Shown here: piece by piece, positions 56,232 through 64,000 of the stretch | Layout: each line of letters starts with the position of its first letter | How positions within the stretch are numbered: the first letter of the stretch is position 1 | Source of the DNA: Altererythrobacter sp. C41 | GTDB lineage: Bacteria > Pseudomonadota > Alphaproteobacteria > Sphingomonadales > Sphingomonadaceae | Direction: 5' to 3' | Assembly (NCBI RefSeq): GCF_016803135.1 | Contig: NZ_JAEVFE010000009.1 | Coordinates: 17,190 to 81,189 of the forward strand | Length of the DNA: 64,000 nt | Program-made: the position numbers and the translations under genes | The notes under the pieces: model-generated | The model's input: only the letters and a program-made list of their open reading frames with translations | Told to the model about the DNA's origin: nothing | Database searches by the model: none

Positions 56232-56294
56232 GGGTCCGTACTCGATTGGAGCAAGGTCGTGACGCAGCGGTTGCTCCAATCGAGTTATGGACCC
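56232..56294. repeat. Large inverted repeat between asparaginase and tRNA-Val
   Basis: Arms gggtcc-gta-ctcgattggagcaa (56232-56254) and ttgctccaatcgag-ttat-ggaccc (56271-56294): a 14-bp perfect inner stem, a 3/4-base bulge, a 6-bp outer stem and a 16-base loop. It would form a hairpin in the leader of the asparaginase mRNA. It matches none of the repeat families above. Confidence 0.8.
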
Positions 56295-56362
56295 AAGACG
56301 TGCAGGCGCGCCATTCGCAATTGATTCTCGGCGACAGCACGCTAGAAGCGCCGCGCACCGTG

Positions 56363-56438
56363 GGGCGGTTAGCTCAGTTGGTAGAGCGGCTCGTTTACAC
56401 CGAGTAGGTCGGCGGTTCGAACCCGTCACCGCCCACCA
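56363..56438 (+). tRNA. tRNA-Val (anticodon TAC)
   Basis: Acceptor stem GGGCGGT/ACCGCCC, D arm GCTC...GAGC, anticodon stem GCTCG/CGAGT with loop TTTACAC giving TAC, T arm with TTCGAAC, and encoded CCA. It reads valine GUA and GUG codons. The MFS gene begins 12 bp after its CCA. Confidence 0.97.
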
Positions 56439-56450
56439 CCGGATATCTCG

Positions 56451-57593
56451 ATGTCGCTTTCCGCCGATCGCCCAGCCACGCGTACCGCCACCCGGCTGGC
56501 GTTTCTCGTCGCGGGCTTCGGAATGGCGTGCTGGGCGCCGCTGGTTCCGTTCGCGAAGCTGCGTGTCGGTGTCGACGACGGTGAACTCGGCCTGCTGCTC
56601 CTCTGCATCGGCCTCGGTTCGATATCCGCGATGATCGCGACCGGGCCGATCAGCGCCCGCTTCGGGAGCAAGCCGGTGATCGTCGCAGGCGGACTCGCCC
56701 TGGCTGCAACCCTGCCGTTCCTTGCCCTCGCGGCCACGCCGGTCGCGCTCGGTGCCGCGCTGTTCGTCTTTGGGGGTGCGCTCGGCTCGATCGACGTCGC
56801 GATGAACATCCACGCGGTGGAGGTAGAGCGCGCGGCCGCCCGCCCGTTGATGTCGGGCTTTCACGCGCTCTTCAGCATCGGCGGTTTCGCCGGAGCGGCG
56901 CTGATGACGGTCTTCCTGACCGCCGGCCTCCCTCCGCTCGCGGGAACACTCGTTTTCGCCGCGCTGATCGTCCCCGCGATCCTCATCGCGTCGCCGCGCC
57001 TGCTTCCCGCCGCGGCTGCGGAGAACGAGCCGCTCTTCGTTCGCCCGCGCGGCGTCGTGCTCCTGCTGGCGATACTCGCGGCCGCAACCTTTCTGGTGGA
57101 AGGGGCGATGCTCGACTGGAGCGCTCTCCTGATCGCCGAGGAGGGGCTGGTCGCGCGCGATCAGGCCGGCCTCGGCTACATCCTCTTCTCGATCGCCATG
57201 ACGATCGGCCGGCTGGGCGGCGACAGGCTGACGGCGCGGATCGGCGACCGGTCGACGCTCATCGGCAGCGGCACGCTCGCGGTCGCCGGACTGGTCGTCC
57301 TGCTGACCGCCTCTGCGAGCGCGGTCGCGCTGGCCGGATTCCTGCTCATCGGGTTCGGCGCCTCCAACATCGTGCCCGTCCTCTTCCGGCGCGCCGGCTC
57401 GCAGGAGGCGATGCCGCCCGCGCTGGCCATCGGCGCGATCACCACCATGGGCTACGCGGGAATCCTCGCCGGACCTGCGGTGATCGGGTTCGTCGCCCAC
57501 GGCGTGGGCCTCTCGGCCGCATTCTGGATGCTCGCCGGCCTGCTCTGCCTGGTGCCCTTGTCGGCAGCGGTCGTGACGAAGGGAGCTCGCTGA
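56451..57593 (+). CDS. MFS transporter (FucP/YbjJ-like)
   Basis: A 380-residue membrane protein with about 12 hydrophobic helices. The motif GSIDVAMNIHAVEVER and the acidic VEGAMLDWSALLI are typical of the YbjJ/MFS subgroup (bypass of stop-type transporters) whose substrates are unknown. The start follows the tRNA so closely that the gene must share the tRNA transcript or be expressed from within it. Confidence 0.87.
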   Translation: MSLSADRPATRTATRLAFLVAGFGMACWAPLVPFAKLRVGVDDGELGLLLLCIGLGSISAMIATGPISARFGSKPVIVAGGLALAATLPFLALAATPVALGAALFVFGGALGSIDVAMNIHAVEVERAAARPLMSGFHALFSIGGFAGAALMTVFLTAGLPPLAGTLVFAALIVPAILIASPRLLPAAAAENEPLFVRPRGVVLLLAILAAATFLVEGAMLDWSALLIAEEGLVARDQAGLGYILFSIAMTIGRLGGDRLTARIGDRSTLIGSGTLAVAGLVVLLTASASAVALAGFLLIGFGASNIVPVLFRRAGSQEAMPPALAIGAITTMGYAGILAGPAVIGFVAHGVGLSAAFWMLAGLLCLVPLSAAVVTKGAR

Positions 57594-57597
57594 AAGG

Positions 57598-58173
57598 CTA
57601 GCTTGCTTCCGCGATCGCTTCGCGCACGTCCGCGCTCGACCAGTCGTATTCGCCGACGACGCGCCAGACTTCACGCCCGCTGGCGTCGTAGAGCACGGTG
57701 GTCGGCAGGCTCTGGCTTTCGAGCGCGAAGCCGAGTTCGAGCTTCGGCTCGATCCACGGCTCCAGATGCTCGAACTGCATCTGCGCGAAGAACGGCTCCA
57801 CCTTCTCCGCGCCGCCCATGTCCTGGCTGACGGTGATGACGCGCAGCGAGTCGCCGTACTCCGCCGCCAGATCGTCGAGCTGCGGCATTTCCTTCACGCA
57901 CGGCGCGCACCACGTCGCCCACAGGTTGAGCAGCACCGGCGTTCCCTGCGCGGCGGCGAGGTTGAGCTGATTGCCCGCCGGATCGGAGACCGTCATGGCG
58001 GGCATCAGCTCACCCGCGCGGCTGCGGTCGATCACGCTCGACAAGTCCGCCTTGTCCGTGGCCAACGCGCCCTCGCCTTGCGCCTCCCCGGGTGCTTGCC
58101 TATCGCAGCCGGCAACAACCAGGGCCAAGGCGATTATCGTGAGCGAAAAGCGGGACGACAGGGACGGAGACAC
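57598..58173 (-). CDS. TlpA-like thioredoxin-fold lipoprotein
   Basis: A 191-residue periplasmic protein anchored as a lipoprotein ([11 protein letters not shown] lipobox) with the redox motif [16 protein letters not shown] and the cis-proline loop SLPTTVLYD. TlpA-type proteins reduce disulfides, for example in cytochrome c or oxidase assembly. No ATG is suitable; GTG 58173 has GGAA upstream. TTG 58185 is an alternative. The start overlaps or abuts that of argH on the opposite strand. Confidence 0.86.
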   Translation of the reverse strand: MSPSLSSRFSLTIIALALVVAGCDRQAPGEAQGEGALATDKADLSSVIDRSRAGELMPAMTVSDPAGNQLNLAAAQGTPVLLNLWATWCAPCVKEMPQLDDLAAEYGDSLRVITVSQDMGGAEKVEPFFAQMQFEHLEPWIEPKLELGFALESQSLPTTVLYDASGREVWRVVGEYDWSSADVREAIAEAS

Positions 58174-59566
58174 GGGCGGTTCCAATGCGATGTGGGGCGG
58201 CAGGTTCGCCGAAGGCCCTAGCGCGATCATGCGCGAAATCAACGCTTCCATCCCGTTCGACAAGGCCCTCTGGCGGCAGGACGTCGCCGCGAGCAAGGCG
58301 CATGTCGCCATGCTTGCCGCGCAGGGGATCGTATCGCAGGCCGATGCGGCGGAGATCGCCCGCGGTCTCGACGCCGTGGCCGCCGAGTATGAGGCGAACG
58401 GGGTTCCCGAGAACTGGGACCTCGAAGACATCCACATGACGACCGAGAGCCGCCTCGCCGAGCTGATCGGCCCGGCAGCGGGGCGGCTCCACACGGCCCG
58501 CAGCCGCAACGATCAGGTCGCGACGGACTTCCGGCTCTGGGTGCGCGAGGCCATGGAGCAGGCCGACGCGGGCCTGGCCGAATTGCAGCGCGCGCTCGTC
58601 TCGCGTGCGGGCGAGCATGCAGGCAGCGTCATGCCCGGTTTTACGCACCTGCAGACCGCGCAGCCGGTGACGCTCGGCCATCACCTGATGGCCTATTACG
58701 AGATGGTGCGCCGCGACCGCAGCCGCCTCGCCGATGCGCGCGCGCGGCTCAACGAATGCCCGCTCGGTTCGGCGGCACTCGCGGGAACGGGCTTTCCGAT
58801 CGACCGCCAGGCGACCAGCGGGGCGCTCGGCTTCGACCGCCCGACCGCAAACAGCCTCGATGCGGTGTCCGACCGGGATTTCGCGCTCGATTACCTGCAG
58901 GCCGCCGCGCAGTGTTCGCTGCACCTCTCGCGGCTGGCGGAGGAGATGATCCTCTGGGCCAGCCAGCCGTTCGGCTTCATCCGCCTGCCCGATTCGCTCA
59001 GCACCGGCAGCAGCATCATGCCGCAGAAGAAGAACCCCGACGCGGCCGAGCTTGTGCGCGGGCACGCCGGGCGGATCGTCGGCTGCCTGACCTCGCTGAC
59101 GGTGACGATGAAGGGCCTGCCGCTCGCCTATTCGAAGGACATGCAGGACGACAAGCCGCCGGTGTTCGAGGCAGCGGGCCTGCTCGCGCTGTCGATCGCG
59201 GCGATGACCGGCATGGTTGCGGAGAGCCGGTTCGATACGGCCCGCATGCGCGCCGCAGCCGAGCTCGGCTATGCCACCGCGACCGACCTCGCCGACTGGC
59301 TCGTGCGCGAAGCGGACATTCCGTTCCGCGAGGCGCACCATATCACCGGCGCCGCGGTCAAGCTGGCCGAACAGCGCGGCGTGGCGCTCGACCGGCTCTC
59401 GCTGGAGGACCTGCAGGCGATCGACGCGCGCATCGGCGACGGCGTGTTCGCGGCGCTGTCGGTCGACGCCTCGGTCGCGGCGCGCGCCTCCTATGGCGGG
59501 ACCGCGCCCGATCAGGTAAGGCAGCGCGTAGCCGAAGCGCGCGCCGCGCTCGGCATGGAGGAATGA
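58139..59566 (+). CDS. argH: Argininosuccinate lyase
   Basis: A 475-residue (GTG start) enzyme splitting argininosuccinate to arginine and fumarate. The signature [11 protein letters not shown], the catalytic [17 protein letters not shown] and [13 protein letters not shown] are complete. An ATG at 58190 (MWGGRFAEG) would give 458 residues; the upstream GTG is favoured since AAGG precedes it and the hydrophilic extension ending [12 protein letters not shown] resembles relatives, by inference. First gene of argH-lptM-lysA. Confidence 0.93.
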   Translation: MSEKRDDRDGDTGGSNAMWGGRFAEGPSAIMREINASIPFDKALWRQDVAASKAHVAMLAAQGIVSQADAAEIARGLDAVAAEYEANGVPENWDLEDIHMTTESRLAELIGPAAGRLHTARSRNDQVATDFRLWVREAMEQADAGLAELQRALVSRAGEHAGSVMPGFTHLQTAQPVTLGHHLMAYYEMVRRDRSRLADARARLNECPLGSAALAGTGFPIDRQATSGALGFDRPTANSLDAVSDRDFALDYLQAAAQCSLHLSRLAEEMILWASQPFGFIRLPDSLSTGSSIMPQKKNPDAAELVRGHAGRIVGCLTSLTVTMKGLPLAYSKDMQDDKPPVFEAAGLLALSIAAMTGMVAESRFDTARMRAAAELGYATATDLADWLVREADIPFREAHHITGAAVKLAEQRGVALDRLSLEDLQAIDARIGDGVFAALSVDASVAARASYGGTAPDQVRQRVAEARAALGMEE

Positions 59567-59805
59567 TGCGCCGGATCCTCGCACCGCTCGCCCTCGCCGC
59601 CGCCCTCGCCGGCTGCGGGCAGAAGGCCGACCTCGAGCCGCTGGCCGGGCAGTCGCTGCCGCCGGCACCTTACGGCAGCGAGGTTCGCCCGACCTCGGAA
59701 GACCTGCTCGCGCTCGACCCGCAAGCCGCGCCCGAGCGCAGCGTCGAACTGCGCAAGCGCTCCGAAGAGCGCGAGGACGATCCCTTCGACCTGCCGCCGG
59801 AATAA
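59566..59805 (+). CDS. lptM: Small lipoprotein, probable LptM homologue
   Basis: A 79-residue lipoprotein: [25 protein letters not shown]. The LAGCGQK start after the lipid-attached Cys is the LptM (YifL) signature; LptM helps assemble the LptD translocon for lipopolysaccharide. Position between argH and lysA is common in alphaproteobacteria. The tail is Pro/Glu/Arg-rich and probably flexible. ATG 59566 follows GGAGG; an adjacent ATG at 59563 overlaps the argH stop. Confidence 0.78.
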   Translation: MRRILAPLALAAALAGCGQKADLEPLAGQSLPPAPYGSEVRPTSEDLLALDPQAAPERSVELRKRSEEREDDPFDLPPE

Positions 59806-59894
59806 CGCCTTTCACCCGGCCGGAAGGGCCTGCCTTTCCCCTTTCAAGCAAGGCTTGCTCGACTGCCGCATGCGCACCCGCTAAGCGCCCGCGC

Positions 59895-61154
59895 ATGGAC
59901 CATTTCCAGCTCAAGAACGGCGTGCTGCACGCCGAGGACGTGCCGCTTCCCGCGATCGCCGAAGCCGTCGGCACGCCCGTCTACGTCTATTCGCGCGCCA
60001 CGCTGGTCCGCCACGCCCGCGTGTTTCGCGAGGGGCTGTCGGCGCTCGACCGGCCGCACGTCGCCTTCGCGGTCAAGGCGAACCCCAATCTCGCGGTGCT
60101 CAGCGTGCTGCAGAAGGAAGGCTATGGCGCCGACGTCGTTTCCGGCGGCGAGCTGACGCGCGCGCTGGCAGCCGGGATGGCCCCTGCCGATGTGGTGTTC
60201 TCCGGCGTCGGCAAGACTCATGCCGAGCTCGTCCAGGGGCTCGAATCCGGGATCGGCCAGTTCAACATCGAGTCCGAGGAAGAGGGCTACGAGCTCGCCG
60301 CGGTCGCGCGCCGCCTCGGCAAGACCGCGGCCTGCGCCCTGCGGGTCAATCCGGACGTCGACGCGCGCACGCACGAGAAGATCTCGACCGGCAAGCGCGA
60401 GAACAAGTTCGGCGTTCCACTCGACCGCGCGGGGGCGATCTATGCCGCACTCGCGGCGGAGGACGGGCTCGATATGCGGGGCGTGGCCGTGCACATCGGC
60501 AGCCAGCTCGCCGATCTCGAACCGCTCGAGAGCGCCTTCACCAAGCTCGGCGCGCTGATCGGGGAGCTGCGTGCAGCGGGGCTTTCGGTCACCCATGCCG
60601 ACCTCGGCGGCGGGCTGGGCGTGCCGTACAAGCCGGGCGACGTCATGCCCTCCCCTGCCGACTACGGCGCGATGGTCGCGCGAGTGACGAAGGGGTGGGA
60701 CGTGCGCCTCACCTTCGAGCCCGGACGCGTGATCGCGGGCAACGCGGGTATTCTGCTGACGCGCGTGATCCGCTCCAAGCGCAGCGGCAACGGGCCGCCT
60801 TTCGTGATCGTCGACGCGGCGATGAACGATCTCGCCCGCCCGGCGATGTACGGCGCCTGGCACGATATCGAGGCGGTCGCGCCCAGCGGGAACAGGATGA
60901 CCTCGCACGTCGTCGGCCCGATCTGCGAGACCGGCGATACTTTCGCGATGGACCGCGAGATCGACGCGCTGACGGCCGGCGATCTCGCCGTGTTCCGCAC
61001 CGCCGGCGCCTACGGCGCGACGATGGCGAGCAGCTACAACAGCCGCGGCTTCGTGCCCGAAGTGCTGGTCGACGGCGACAGGTTCGCAGTGGTCGCGGAC
61101 CGCATTCCGGCCGACGCGATCATGGACGCGGAGCGGGTGCCCGACTGGCTATGA
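59895..61154 (+). CDS. lysA: Diaminopimelate decarboxylase
   Basis: A 419-residue PLP enzyme making lysine from meso-DAP. The PLP lysine is Lys61 in HVAFAVKANPN; the glycine-rich DLGGGLGVPY and the substrate region GPICETGD are present. Its stop overlaps the start of the siroheme-synthase-like gene (ATGA). Confidence 0.97.
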   Translation: MDHFQLKNGVLHAEDVPLPAIAEAVGTPVYVYSRATLVRHARVFREGLSALDRPHVAFAVKANPNLAVLSVLQKEGYGADVVSGGELTRALAAGMAPADVVFSGVGKTHAELVQGLESGIGQFNIESEEEGYELAAVARRLGKTAACALRVNPDVDARTHEKISTGKRENKFGVPLDRAGAIYAALAAEDGLDMRGVAVHIGSQLADLEPLESAFTKLGALIGELRAAGLSVTHADLGGGLGVPYKPGDVMPSPADYGAMVARVTKGWDVRLTFEPGRVIAGNAGILLTRVIRSKRSGNGPPFVIVDAAMNDLARPAMYGAWHDIEAVAPSGNRMTSHVVGPICETGDTFAMDREIDALTAGDLAVFRTAGAYGATMASSYNSRGFVPEVLVDGDRFAVVADRIPADAIMDAERVPDWL

Positions 61155-61927
61155 GGAGCCTGCCGCTCTTCCACCGGGTCGCGGGCGAGCGCGTGGTCGT
61201 GCTCGGCCGGGGCGACGCGGCGGAGGCGAAGCGGCGGCTGGTCGAGCGCGCGGGCGGCCTGTGCTGCGGCGAGGCGGAGGCGCATCACGCACGGCTCGCT
61301 TTCGTCGCGCTCGACGACGCGCGGGAGGCCGAAGCGGCGGCCATGCGGTTGAAGCGCAAGGGGCTGCTGGTCAACGTGAGCGACCGGCCCGAACTGTGCG
61401 ACTTCACCGTGCCGAGCGTGCTCGACCGCGATCCGGTGCTGGTCGCGGTGGGAACCGGCGGCGCCTCGGCAGGCCTGGCCAAACACTTGCGGCTGCGGCT
61501 GGAGGCGCTGTTGCCGCCATCGCTCGGGCGTCTGGCGGAGGGGCTTTACGCCGTGCGCGAGGCGATCCGCAGGCGCTTTCCGGATGCCGCCGATCGCCGC
61601 CGCGCGCTCGATGCTGCACTGGCGGAAGGCGGTCCGCTGGATCCCTTGCGGGTGGATGCGGCGGAGCAGATCGACGGATGGCTGGAGAGCGCCGCGGATC
61701 ACGTCTCCGAATCCTGCGTGGAGATCGTGCTGACCAGCGACGATCCCGACGATCTGACGCTGCGGCAAGCGCGGCTGCTGGGGGAGGCCGACACGATCCT
61801 GCACGATGCCGATGTGCCGCTCGCGATCCTGAACCGCGCACGCGCGGATGCCGTGCGCAAGCCTCTGCCCGGCAATTTTTCCGGACATGGACACACTGTC
61901 ATCCTGCGCCGAACCACGGCGGGTTGA
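61151..61927 (+). CDS. Siroheme synthase N-domain protein (precorrin-2 dehydrogenase-like) with SUMT remnant
   Basis: A 258-residue protein. Residues 1-125 match the CysG/Met8 dehydrogenase-ferrochelatase domain: VVVLGRGDAAEAKRRL (the NAD loop, GRG in place of the usual GGG), LLVNVSDRPE with the presumed catalytic Asp78, and VPSVLDRDPVLVAVGTGG. The last 55 residues (EIVLTSDDPDDLTLRQARLL...HDADVPLAILNRA) align with only the first 50 residues of the uroporphyrinogen methyltransferase domain, whose GAGPGDP loop is lost. It may oxidise precorrin-2; methyltransferase activity is unlikely. Coupled to lysA. Confidence 0.83.
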   Translation: MRSLPLFHRVAGERVVVLGRGDAAEAKRRLVERAGGLCCGEAEAHHARLAFVALDDAREAEAAAMRLKRKGLLVNVSDRPELCDFTVPSVLDRDPVLVAVGTGGASAGLAKHLRLRLEALLPPSLGRLAEGLYAVREAIRRRFPDAADRRRALDAALAEGGPLDPLRVDAAEQIDGWLESAADHVSESCVEIVLTSDDPDDLTLRQARLLGEADTILHDADVPLAILNRARADAVRKPLPGNFSGHGHTVILRRTTAG

Positions 61928-61941
61928 TCTTCGCGAACCGC

Positions 61942-62078
61942 ATGGCTAGGCCCGCCCCGTCATCTGGGGAGTAGCCGACCGCCCACCGGGGCGGGCCTGC
62001 GCGTCAACATACTCGGTCGAGAGGCCGTGGCGCGCGGGGAACGGGGCACCGTTCGGGCGAGACCAATGGCATGGCCCC
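61942..62078 (+). ncRNA. yybP-ykoY (manganese) riboswitch
   Basis: The conserved landmarks occur in order: GGGGAGTAGCC (61966-61976), GCGTCAACATACTCGG (62001-62016) and GCGAGACC (62057-62064), joined by GC-rich helices. These are hallmarks of the yybP-ykoY class, which binds Mn2+ and usually controls manganese exporters or TMEM165/GDT1 genes, as here. Outer boundaries are approximate. Confidence 0.9.
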
Positions 62079-62084
62079 CCGCCT

Positions 62085-62135
62085 GGCCGGGCGCGCGGTG
62101 CGATGCCGTTCGTCTTGTCGCTGCCCGGCCCGGAG
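62085..62135 (+). promoter_or_regulatory. Likely riboswitch expression platform
   Basis: Inverted repeat ggccgggc (62085-62092) / gcccggcc (62123-62130), whose right arm touches the CGGAG ribosome-binding site (62131-62135) of the TTG-start gene. No T-run follows, so control of translation is more likely than termination. The switching structure is inferred. Confidence 0.55.
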
Positions 62136-62142
62136 ATTCATC

Positions 62143-62715
62143 TTGGAAGCCTTCCTGACATCGACCGCCGTGGTCGCCTTCGCCGAGATCGGCGACAAGA
62201 CCATGCTGCTCGCGATCGTGCTCGCCGCGCGCTTCAAACGGCCGCTGCCGATCGTGCTCGGCATCCTCTTCGCGACGCTCGCCAACCACGCCTTCGCCGC
62301 ATTCGTCGGCGAGCGGGCCAGCTTCCTCCTCGACGGGACCTGGTTTCGCTATCTCGTCGCGGCTTCGTTCATCGTCATGGCGGCGTGGACGCTCGTGCCC
62401 GACAAGCTGGACGAGGACGAAAGCCCGAAACAGGCGCGCTTCGGCGCCTTCCTGACGACGCTGGTGGCGTTCTTCCTGGTCGAGATGGGCGACAAGACCC
62501 AGGTCGCGACCATCGCGCTCGGCGCGCAGTTCCAGAACGTGCTGACCGTCACCGCCGGTACGACGCTGGGCATGATGATCGCCAACGTCCCCGCGGTCTT
62601 CCTCGGCAACGCCTTGATCGCACGCGTACCGCTCGGCGCCGTACGGGTGGTGGCCGCGCTGCTGTTCCTCGCCGTCGGCATCTGGCTGCTGCTGGAGACC
62701 GGGGGCTGGCTCTAG
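62143..62715 (+). CDS. TMEM165/GDT1 family protein (putative Mn2+ exporter)
   Basis: A 190-residue membrane protein with six hydrophobic helices and two copies of the family motif E-x-G-D-K-T: FAEIGDKT (15-20) and VEMGDKT (near 110). The family moves Mn2+ or Ca2+ against protons; MneA of Vibrio is an example. The start is TTG 62143 with GGAG eight bases before. In-frame ATGs at 62067-62071 lie inside the riboswitch and are excluded. A Mn riboswitch upstream fits the role. Confidence 0.92.
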   Translation: MEAFLTSTAVVAFAEIGDKTMLLAIVLAARFKRPLPIVLGILFATLANHAFAAFVGERASFLLDGTWFRYLVAASFIVMAAWTLVPDKLDEDESPKQARFGAFLTTLVAFFLVEMGDKTQVATIALGAQFQNVLTVTAGTTLGMMIANVPAVFLGNALIARVPLGAVRVVAALLFLAVGIWLLLETGGWL

Positions 62716-62839
62716 GCGAAACCTGAACAGGTCGTCGTCCCTTCCTGTCATCACCACGAAAGCCGAAACGCCGGGCCGGGCGAACAACCGAGGCACTGAG
62801 AAAACCCGCCTTATTGCCCAACTCCCGACCGACCCATGT

Positions 62840-63449
62840 GTCATCCCCGCGGAAAGGGGGGATCCATAAACTGACAGCGACTCTCGATCCCGGCTTCGCC
62901 GGGATGACAAAGGAGGCAGCGCAGCGGAGCTCAGCGATCGCAACGGTCGGCTGGAAGGGAGTGACGACCGGTCGGGCCCCGCCGGGTAGGGCACCGGACG
63001 CGAGGGGGCGGCGCGCAGGGTGCATCTCAACCTGCCCAGGCGTGTCCTTCCCGCGAAAGCTGGATCATGGGCTAAGGGCGAACCCTGGATCCCCGCCTGC
63101 GCGGGGATGACAGGGGCGGCAGCGCAGCGGGCTTCTGCAATCGCAGTGGTCCGCTGGAAGGGAGTGACGGCGGGCCACGTCCCGCGAAGTGAGTGCCGGA
63201 CGAAAGCGCGGCGCCCAGGGTGCATCTTGCCCAGCCAAACGTCATCCCCGCGAAAGCGGGGATCCATCGGCTGATGGCGAACCCTGGATCCCCGCCTTCG
63301 CGGGGATGACAGGGGGAGGCGATAGAGCGGGTCTTCCTTCCGGTCATCTGCGTTTCCCCAGCGAATCCCGTCATCCCAGCGTAAGCTGGGATCGCTACCC
63401 GCCAGGTCGTACGGTGCCTGCACGCGATCCCAGCGTTCGCTGGGATGAC
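62840..63449. repeat. Cluster of family B palindromes with a tandem 200-bp unit
   Basis: Four gtcatcccc...gggatgac elements (62840-62908, 63043-63111, 63241-63310, 63370-63449). The sequence from about 62900 to 63111 is repeated at 63102-63311 with a period near 201-203 bp: cagcgcagcg recurs at 62917 and 63120, and tgcatct at 63021 and 63221. The whole gap 62716-63508 (793 bp) shows no convincing gene. Confidence 0.82.
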
Positions 63450-63508
63450 GAGGGTTGGGAGCGAAGCAAGGCTCTCCGCAATCGCCCGACCTCTGCTCAC
63501 CAGCGACC

Positions 63509-63537
63509 TTGACAAAACGAACCATATTGGTTATGAG
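63509..63537 (+). promoter_or_regulatory. Strong sigma-70-type promoter
   Basis: TTGACA (63509-63514, perfect -35), 17 bases, TATGAG (63532-63537). The best promoter in the window by sequence. Transcription would start near 63544 and run off the window end. Confidence 0.7.
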
Positions 63538-63543
63538 GCGCAC

Positions 63544-64000
63544 TTCACGTCAGGCAACGAGGATCGGGCAGGCGCCTTGTCGACGGTGCTTCGCCTCTCT
63601 TCCGCTGATGGAGCGGCTTCGTACCGTTCCGCCAGCGGCGCGGCCGATGCGGCTGGCGTGCGATGTGCAAGGCTCGGGCGTAACCCCCCAGAAGGAGCCG
63701 GAAGCCTCGCTCCCTTCCGCCGGAAGCCGGGACATGGATGTTCGCGCTGTTCGCGTGCTGCCCGCACGAACCCGGCGAGGCAGCCGGGCTCCCCGGGCCG
63801 CCGGTACACCGCGCGCTGGCGTGGCGGATCAGCCACGGGGCATGGGCGGACTTCTCGCGAGTCCCGGCCGCCTGCGCCCGCCAGTCCCGGACCCCAGGGA
63901 TCGAACCGGGCCCACCGCGGCGGCGGCGGGCAAGCGGATCGTGCGCGGCGAACCTCACGCCGCGGCCCGTCCGCCGGTCGTTCGCAAGCAAACCGCCACC
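63544..64000 (+). other. Transcribed region without recognised gene (ncRNA or long leader)
   Basis: Downstream of the strong promoter are at least 457 bp of GC-rich, structured sequence, including hairpins such as cccggc/gccggg near 63770. Two forward frames stay open to the window edge, but no Shine-Dalgarno-ATG pair or domain is visible. It could be a structured RNA or the leader of a gene beginning outside, for example a long 5' untranslated region. It lacks signatures of RNase P, tmRNA or SRP RNA that I could find. Confidence 0.4.

Noticed and set aside
62067..62142. ATG starts for the GDT1 gene
   Set aside because: They lie within or just at the edge of the riboswitch aptamer and would add basic, Cys-rich residues absent from the family.
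62840..63449. Repeat cluster considered as a CRISPR array
   Set aside because: Units are palindrome pairs with irregular spacing and related, not unique, spacers; no cas genes.
63890..63930. T-arm-like GGTTCGATCC on the minus strand, considered as tRNA or tmRNA
   Set aside because: The flanking arms do not pair into an acceptor or D arm, no CCA or tag-coding segment is found, and the strong promoter points the other way.
63545..63991. Minus-strand open frame at the window end
   Set aside because: Arginine/proline-rich, no domain, several frames on both strands stay open here; typical of GC-rich noncoding sequence.

Overview
The window is a high-GC, gene-dense chromosomal stretch from an alphaproteobacterium, most likely order Sphingomonadales (Sphingomonadaceae or Erythrobacteraceae). 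The clues are the trpF/trpB/trpA-accD-folC cluster, CckA and CpdR of the CtrA cell-cycle pathway, a SapC-family protein, a GAAC-N7-GAAC (alphaproteobacterial LexA-type) box before recA, EcfG-like promoter motifs before two small hydrophilic proteins, and families of short intergenic palindromes. The order is inferred from gene content; no 16S gene is present. No transposase, integrase, phage or CRISPR sequence is visible, and almost everything reads as core or conserved-accessory genome.

Layout. 1-6.6 kb: the end of radC, a YbdG-type MscS channel, a tightly coupled minus-strand operon (ArsR regulator, SRPBCC protein, two-helix membrane protein, two DUF1801 proteins) with operator, promoter and start codon packed into about 40 bp, and a DUF3857/transglutaminase/TPR exported protein. 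6.7-16.3 kb: purB, then a LapA-domain protein, pyrF, a VOC protein and trpF; two minus-strand outer-membrane barrel genes sit inside the tryptophan cluster; then trpB, a 72-residue membrane protein, trpA, accD and folC. 16.3-30 kb: an AmpG-like permease, a Rieske oxygenase, rluB, rsmD, a pair of paralogous exported proteins with YDAW/YFWSLTPE motifs, a UvrD/PcrA helicase, a GFA protein, a DEAD-box helicase, an FAD-linked oxidase and sapC. 30-36.9 kb: a strong small-RNA candidate, N-formylglutamate amidohydrolase, cpdR, tRNA-Val(GAC), icd, a GNAT-nitrilase fusion and a KefB-type antiporter.

36.9-53.8 kb: alaS, a methyltransferase, recA, two tandem DUF4139 proteins, cckA with a coupled DUF2062 gene, smpB, a DUF885 lipoprotein, and the def/recR/fmt/truA protein-maturation and repair group. 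54-64 kb: a quinone-oxidoreductase-like dehydrogenase, asparaginase, tRNA-Val(UAC), an MFS permease, a TlpA thioredoxin, argH-lptM-lysA plus a siroheme-synthase-like protein with a remnant methyltransferase domain, then a yybP-ykoY (manganese) riboswitch controlling a TMEM165/GDT1 family gene, a cluster of palindromic repeats, and a strong promoter firing into sequence with no convincing gene before the window ends.

Functional threads are pyrimidine, tryptophan, arginine and lysine biosynthesis; translation and protein maturation (alaS, two tRNA-Val, fmt, def, truA, rsmD, rluB, smpB); SOS repair; and CtrA phosphorelay control. The least explained material is the candidate RNA at 30.1 kb, the YDAW paralogs, the ArsR operon, the small membrane protein between trpB and trpA, the histidine-rich insert in Def, and the last 500 bp.
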